A stretch of DNA of 64,000 bases from an uncultured Flavobacteriales bacterium (lineage in GTDB: Bacteria > Bacteroidota > Bacteroidia > Flavobacteriales_E > Vicingaceae). The number at the start of each line of letters is the position of its first letter. The stretch's first letter is position 1. Position numbers and translations under genes: made by a program. The stretch covers positions 1 to 64,000 of the forward strand of contig CAJQLW010000007.1 in the NCBI GenBank assembly GCA_905479325.1. Direction: 5' to 3'. Below the pieces are notes generated by a model. That model was not told where the DNA came from. It saw nothing but the letters and a program-made list of their open reading frames with translations, and made no database searches. This document shows positions 59,325 through 64,000 of this stretch, piece after piece.

Positions 59325-60050
59325 ATGAGTTATTTCATCCTTTTCATTTGTGGAATCATAGCCTACATTGTTAGCACTTTATCAGGTGGCGGAGGAGCAC
59401 TGATTCTATTGCCCATTGTTGGTTTTTACTTGAGTCCTTCTGTGGTTGCTCCGGTAGTAAACTTAGGTAACATGATTGGCAGACCTGCTCGTTTAATTTT
59501 GTTTTGGAAGGACATTCAATGGAAACTAGTTGCCTTTTTTGTACCTTCTGCACTGCTTGGTGCTGTTGTTGGAGCCTTCATTTTTGTTCAGTTAGAGTCA
59601 GATTGGATTCAATTACTTCTTGGAATGTTTTTGATTTCTACAGCCTTTCAATTTCGTTTTGGGAAAAAGAAAACTTCCTTTAGCATGAAAATGTGGTATT
59701 TTATTCCATTAGGTTTTGTGGTGACTTTAATTTCTACCTTATTTGGTGCCACAGGAGCTGTTTTAAATCCTTTTTACCTAAACATGGGCTTGGTTAAAGA
59801 AAAACTAATTGCGACCAAAACGGCTAACTCTTTTTTCGCAGGCTTTGCTCAATTGGGCAGCTATACTTTTTTGGGCGTTCTCCACGGCGAACTATGGGGC
59901 TATGGAATACTCATTGGCCTTGGTGCCATCATTGGGAACATCTTTGGCAAAAGATTACTTTCTAAAATGAGCGATGAAAGCTTTAGAAAATTAGTGGTAT
60001 TCATTATGACCGTAAGTGGAGTTGTAATGTTGGTGAAATACTTCACTTAG
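59325..60050 (+). CDS. TauE/SafE-family sulfite/organosulfonate exporter
   Basis: A 241-residue inner-membrane protein with about seven to eight TM segments and the two repeats of the family, including LSGGGGALILLPIVGFYL near the N-terminus and STLFGATGAVLNPFYL midway, each with the Gly-rich half-helix. Family members move sulfite, sulfoacetate or other small anions; the direction and substrate here are unknown. It lies 26 bases behind the carboxylase gene, likely in the same transcript, and converges with the broken BNR gene with 4 bases between the stops. Confidence 0.85.
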   Translation: MSYFILFICGIIAYIVSTLSGGGGALILLPIVGFYLSPSVVAPVVNLGNMIGRPARLILFWKDIQWKLVAFFVPSALLGAVVGAFIFVQLESDWIQLLLGMFLISTAFQFRFGKKKTSFSMKMWYFIPLGFVVTLISTLFGATGAVLNPFYLNMGLVKEKLIATKTANSFFAGFAQLGSYTFLGVLHGELWGYGILIGLGAIIGNIFGKRLLSKMSDESFRKLVVFIMTVSGVVMLVKYFT

Positions 60051-60054
60051 ACGG

Positions 60055-61314
60055 TTAGTCCACCTTCAAAAATTTTCCGTGATAACCCTTTTCTCCGCTA
60101 AACGCCCGAATAATATAGACCCCACTATTGAAATTAGATACGTCTATATTCCTTTTAGCAGTATGTAATTTTAATCTGCCATTCATATCATAAATGTAAA
60201 ACTCTAAATTTTGATTCGAATCATTAAAATCGATAACCAAGTTTTTATCAACAGGATTTGGGTAAATATTCAATTGTTTATCAAACAATTGACCTTCACT
60301 TTATAACGATGTAGAAAGTTTAGATCTTCGAAGCAAATTGTCAAAATTATAAAGAAAATACGCAATGTCACGGTCGATTATTTTATTGATACGTAGTTTT
60401 GAAGCGTCGCCGCCCCAGGTAGTACTTGAGCTATCTAAATCTATGGACCAAGAAACTCCTCTGTTTGAAGTACGAAGAACATACCCTGAATCTGATGTTA
60501 AATAACCTATGCTATCATTAAAAAATGCGCATGAGCTGTATTTCCCAATTTGAAAATTGGGATTAGGTATTGTAAACCAAGTTAATCCTGCATCTTTGGT
60601 TTGATATATTCGATTTTGAGAAGATATAATTCCGTTAATTGAGTCAATGAAATTAATTGTAGTAAACTGAACGATAGAGTCGGTTAAAATAACATTCCAG
60701 CTATCACCGTAGTCCACTGTTTTAAAAACATAACTTCCTAATCCTGAAGTATCATTCAAAATAAGAAATCCAACAGAGTCATTTACAAAGTCCATCCTTG
60801 TTCTGGAGTCATAAGGAGAAATTAACGAACCCCAAGTAAACGTAACTAAAGTGGTATCCTTAAGCAACCTTGCGAAAGAAGAACCGGTAAACGGATACGT
60901 ATTGCCAAAAACATAAGACAAGCTATCGTGTACAAACGAGATGTTTGCTACGCTCACCGGGAAATTTGAAATTTGCCATACATTATTACCTCCCACTTGC
61001 GTCCAAGTATTTCCCGTGTCTTTTGTAACTTGGAAATTTGGTCCATCTATAATACCTGTTCGAGGGTCTTTAAAATCATAATTGTAATAACCACCCAAAA
61101 AATGATATGAATTTCCAAAGTTTGCGAACAACTCTATATCGTAGCAAGGTAACATTAAGCATCCATCGTTTACGCCTATCCAAACTCCGTCTGCCATTAC
61201 TTGTACATTTCTTTCAGGAGCCCAATAATGTTGGTATTGCTGTGCATTTAATGAAGTATAAAAGCAACTTGAAAGAATAAAAACGGTTAGCAGTATGTTT
61301 TGATTGTATTTCAT
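60055..61314 (-). pseudogene. BNR/Asp-box-repeat T9SS protein, broken by an in-frame TAA before its sorting tail
   Basis: One frame of 420 codons is interrupted by TAA at 60301-60303. The first part (337 residues) has a signal peptide ending SLNAQ and at least four Asp-box-like BNR/Ycf48-type repeats (TKDTGNTW, TVDYGDSW, TKDAGLTW, TSNRGVSW), predicting a beta-propeller. The same frame resumes at once with SEGQLFDKQLNIYPNPVDKN and a complete T9SS tail ending GKFLKVD, which has no good start of its own. A 9-bp stem-loop (60271-60291) begins nine bases after the stop. It may be a pseudogene, a sequencing error, or stop-codon readthrough. Without the tail the protein would stay in the periplasm. 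Confidence 0.75.
60271..60291 (-). repeat. Perfect 9-bp stem-loop just behind the in-frame stop
   Basis: CAATTGTTT and AAACAATTG flank a 3-base loop. In the message the stem starts nine bases after the TAA at 60301. It may be chance coding sequence (QLFDKQL) or may influence termination. Confidence 0.4.
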
Positions 61315-61370
61315 AATATTTCCATAAAATTCTAAATATAATGATTTTATATGAAATCCAACATTCCTTG

Positions 61371-62603
61371 TTAAGCAGTCGAACTTTCTATCTCCTTGTT
61401 GCCCATTGCGGCTCGAGTAATAACAAATGACAGTGCTATAAAACCTGCTGCTAACACAAAAGGTGCGCCTGGGAAGAAATATTCAAATCCATCCTGCGTA
61501 AAGTAAGCGAAAATAGAAGTCATAATAATTGGGCCTAGCACTGCTGTTAAAGAAATTAATGAAGTTAGCGCTCCTTGTAACTCTCCTTGTTCATTGTCTT
61601 TAAACTTATTCGAAACAATACTTTGCAAAGTCGGGGTTGCTATTCCTCCAAAACAATAGGGTAAAACCGAAGCAAACAACAACCAACTTTGATTTACAAA
61701 CGCAAATAACAACAGGCCAACAAACCACGAAACGTAACCGATAAAGATGGTTTTCTTCTCTCCCCACCATCTCAGCGTATGCTTTACCATTAAACCCTGA
61801 ACAATGGCCACAACAACACCTACAATACCAAGCGATAAACCAACCATTGATTCAGTCCAATCAAACTTTAACATGCCGTAAAACGGCCAAGTAGACTGAA
61901 CAGCGTAGCCTGCCAAATACAAAAAGAAAAAAGCAACTGCTAGACTCGCAACAACATTACTCCTCCTAAGCAAGTGAATTGAACCTAAAGGGTTTGCTTT
62001 TGCCAATTCCACCGTCTTCTTTCGTTTTTCAACAGGTAATGATTCTGGTAGCACAATTACCCCGTACAAGAAATTCAATAAAGTAAGTCCACCGGCTATG
62101 AAAAACGGATACTTCACATCGTACTCGCCTGCCAATCCGCCAATGATTGGCCCGATGATAAAACCCAAACCAAATGCTGCACCGATTAAACCAAAATTTT
62201 GCGCTTTCTTCTCGGGAGTGCTGATATCAGCTATATATGCAGTAGCCACGGTAAAACTGGCTCCACAAAGCCCTGCTAAAATTCTACCTAGAAACAACCA
62301 AAAAAGTGAGGGTGCAAAAGCGTGAACAAAGTAATCCACTCCAAGACCAAATAAAGCAATCAATAGAATTGGTTTTCTTCCGAATTTATCACTCAAAACA
62401 CCCAACACGGGGGCAAAAAAGAATTGCATAATGGCATATGAAAAAATCAGCCACCCACCTATTTTTGATGCCTTACTTAACCCTTCCCCATTCAGGCTTT
62501 CAATTAAAGAAGGTATAACAGGAATAATGACTCCAATTCCAATCACATCAATCAGAATGGTGGCAAAAATGAAGCCCAGTGACGCTTTATTCGATTTTTT
62601 CAT
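61371..62603 (-). CDS. TCR/Tet-family MFS transporter
   Basis: A 410-residue, 12-TM major facilitator. The family signature GVLSDKFGRKPILLIALFG follows TM2, the drug-antiporter motif C is GLGFIIGPIIGG in TM5, and TM1 is FIFATILIDVIGIGVIIPVIP, typical of the TetA/TCR branch. Such proteins export tetracyclines or other small molecules with proton antiport, but chromosomal Bacteroidota members are not proven resistance genes. A TTG three codons upstream lies within the -7 box, so the ATG at 62603 is used. Confidence 0.87.
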   Translation of the reverse strand: MKKSNKASLGFIFATILIDVIGIGVIIPVIPSLIESLNGEGLSKASKIGGWLIFSYAIMQFFFAPVLGVLSDKFGRKPILLIALFGLGVDYFVHAFAPSLFWLFLGRILAGLCGASFTVATAYIADISTPEKKAQNFGLIGAAFGLGFIIGPIIGGLAGEYDVKYPFFIAGGLTLLNFLYGVIVLPESLPVEKRKKTVELAKANPLGSIHLLRRSNVVASLAVAFFFLYLAGYAVQSTWPFYGMLKFDWTESMVGLSLGIVGVVVAIVQGLMVKHTLRWWGEKKTIFIGYVSWFVGLLLFAFVNQSWLLFASVLPYCFGGIATPTLQSIVSNKFKDNEQGELQGALTSLISLTAVLGPIIMTSIFAYFTQDGFEYFFPGAPFVLAAGFIALSFVITRAAMGNKEIESSTA

Positions 62604-62609
62604 CGACGG

Positions 62610-62617
62610 CAAAAGTA
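62610..62617 (-). promoter_or_regulatory. -7 box of the MFS gene
   Basis: On the minus strand this reads TACTTTTG, an exact TAnnTTTG. Its first base lies 14 bases before the ATG, so the message would have almost no leader. A CAA (TTG on the minus strand) at 62633-62635 is 15 bases upstream. Confidence 0.45.
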
Positions 62618-62770
62618 CATATTGATTGGCCCCAAAAATTCACCGCTGCATTGAATAATTCAGCGGAATAAAACAAAAGAATCAATCTCCTTTTTAAATC
62701 GTTTCACAATGTGCATTTCTATTGTCCGAAAGCTGTTCGGCTTCTTTTAACTCTGCTTACTTTTACGGCA

Positions 62771-64000
62771 ATGAAATCACTGGTTAAAAGCTATCTCATT
62801 TTAGGACTAAAATTTGGCCTTGCCGTTTGGTTGTTTAGCCTTTTTAGGATTGTTTTCTACCTCTTTAACTCCAGTTATTTTCCCGAGCCAGAAGCCATTA
62901 ACTTTATTGGCGGTTTACGCTTCGATTGGATGACAGTTACCATTCTGTACCTGCCTTTTTTGGTATCTCTTTGGTTCTTTCCACGATCAAATACCAAGCT
63001 ACAAAAAGTACTTTTCTTGTTCTCTACAGCACTTGCTATTTCTAGCAATGTACTAGATTTTCAATACTTTAAATTCACTCAAAAACGCACCACAGCCGAC
63101 CTACTTACGACGAAAGGAATTCAGGAAGATGTTTTTCGCTTGCTGCCTCAATTTATACTTGACTATTGGTACCTTTTTATTTTCGCTGCCCTCTGTTTTT
63201 GGTTGGTGAAAGTGCTCTATCAAAAAATTGATACCATTGAAACTTCTCGACTCAATTGGAAAGGGTACCTCCTTTTTTCAATTCCTGTTACAGTTCTTGT
63301 TTTCATTGGATTTAGAGGTGGAGTTCAATTGAAACCGCTCAATGTTATACAAGCATCTCAATATGCTAAAGCGCAAAATATACCATTAGTAACCAATACT
63401 AGCTTCACGTTAATAAAATCGCTGAACAAAGAAAGTATTGTAGTTAAACCCTATTTTGATGAAGCTGAATTACTTCAGCTTTACCAACCCGTTCACCAAT
63501 TTAAGGCGGATAGCAGTTCAAAAAAGTTAAATGTAGTATTGATTATAGCTGAAAGTTTTGGACAGGAGTACATTGGGTTTTACAACGGAGGAAAGGGTTA
63601 CACACCTTTTTTAGATGAACTTTTACAGAAAAGTATCGTTTTTGAGAACGCCTTCGCCAATGGTAAAAAATCCATTGAAGCCCTGCCCGCCATTTTATCA
63701 AGCATACCAACCCTCAGCAACACCTCCTATATTTCGGGTAAATACGGAGGCAACGCTATAGAAAGTTTGCCTAGAACACTCCAAAAGCATGGCTATGCTA
63801 CTTCTTTTTATCACGGAGGGGCCAACGGCACGATGGGATTTAAAGCGTTTACTCAGATTGCTGGAATATCCAATTATTACGGAAAAGAAGACTATCCGAA
63901 AGATTCTGATTTTGACGGTAATTGGGGTATCTTTGATGAACCATACCTTCAATACTGTGTAAAGCAGTTTTCAGAGCTTCCCCAGCCTTTTTTTAGTGGA
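62771..64000 (+). CDS. LTA-synthase-family sulfatase/phosphoglycerol transferase (partial, runs off the right edge)
   Basis: The frame is open from the ATG at 62771 to the window end (410 codons seen, no stop). The N-terminus has about five TM segments (residues about 8-30, 45-70, 78-96, 130-155, 175-195). After them comes an extracytoplasmic alkaline-phosphatase-fold domain: LNVVLIIAESFGQEY holds the first metal-binding glutamate, NGKKSIEALPAILSSIP holds the likely serine nucleophile (threonine in LtaS), and YHGGANGTMGF follows. Gram-negative relatives transfer phosphoglycerol or phosphoethanolamine to membrane glycans or lipids. The C-terminal metal ligands lie outside the window. Confidence 0.83.
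   Translation, partial: MKSLVKSYLILGLKFGLAVWLFSLFRIVFYLFNSSYFPEPEAINFIGGLRFDWMTVTILYLPFLVSLWFFPRSNTKLQKVLFLFSTALAISSNVLDFQYFKFTQKRTTADLLTTKGIQEDVFRLLPQFILDYWYLFIFAALCFWLVKVLYQKIDTIETSRLNWKGYLLFSIPVTVLVFIGFRGGVQLKPLNVIQASQYAKAQNIPLVTNTSFTLIKSLNKESIVVKPYFDEAELLQLYQPVHQFKADSSSKKLNVVLIIAESFGQEYIGFYNGGKGYTPFLDELLQKSIVFENAFANGKKSIEALPAILSSIPTLSNTSYISGKYGGNAIESLPRTLQKHGYATSFYHGGANGTMGFKAFTQIAGISNYYGKEDYPKDSDFDGNWGIFDEPYLQYCVKQFSELPQPFFSG

Noticed and set aside
60055-60288. Separate 77-residue T9SS-tail gene
   Set aside because: Same frame as the BNR gene, TTG start only, no signal peptide; treated as the tail of the broken gene.

Overview
This window comes from an AT-rich chromosome of a Bacteroidota, most likely a marine or freshwater member of the Flavobacteriales. 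The evidence is TAnnTTTG promoter elements with TTG about 19 bases upstream, almost no Shine-Dalgarno sequences, several surface proteins ending in a type IX secretion (T9SS) sorting tail (YPNP motif), a TamB-like protein, and the gyrA/clpC divergent pair with a TPR gene behind gyrA. No tRNA, rRNA, CRISPR array, insertion sequence or prophage was seen. Exact family placement is not possible from the sequence alone.

Layout. 1-2000: two overlapping GH17 beta-glucan hydrolases without signal peptides. 2050-2540: a small Rieske [2Fe-2S] lipoprotein. 2740-3590: HU (hup) and an Hsp15/S4 RNA-binding protein. 3605-10450: a TPR protein and gyrA, divergent from clpC. 10527-19169: a heavy-metal efflux locus, made of an OmpR-type regulator, a sensor kinase, a CxxCH/Reeler-type secreted protein broken by an in-frame stop, a CzcA-type RND pump fused to its TolC-like outer-membrane partner, and the adaptor lipoprotein. 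19172-24060: an M28 peptidase, a Gre-type elongation factor, a patch of nested dispersed repeats and a DPP III (M49) lipoprotein. 24058-28437: a 1382-residue modular T9SS surface protein plus a coupled small gene. 28522-34459: an RprXY-like two-component system, an acyltransferase, a PorV-like barrel paired with a helix-hairpin-helix outer-membrane protein, and a small membrane protein. 34456-46917: aroA-aroB, a phosphodiesterase, a YD-repeat-like protein, DUF4293, an acetyltransferase, a glycosyltransferase, TamB, tsaD and an alpha/beta hydrolase. 46954-51898: a lysyl-endopeptidase-like T9SS protease facing an M1 aminopeptidase and two small lipoproteins. 52150-61314: a nitroreductase, a VIT/CCC1 transporter, an aminotransferase, an HldE-like kinase, WbqC, an acyl-CoA carboxylase beta subunit, TauE and a broken BNR-repeat T9SS protein. 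61371-64000: a Tet-family MFS pump and the start of an LTA-synthase-like sulfatase.

The most notable signal is regulatory. The direct repeat TTAAG-N6-TTAAG occurs upstream of the Rieske lipoprotein, of the two-component system and of the RND pump. Each time it lies 37 or 38 bases ahead of a TAnnTTTG-like -7 box, which suggests one regulon controlled by the OmpR-type regulator encoded at 10587. Two T9SS cargo genes (12678-13517 and 60055-61314) are each interrupted by a single in-frame stop that separates the body from the sorting tail. The RND-TolC fusion keeps a signal-peptide-like segment at its junction, so the outer-membrane half may be cut free after export.
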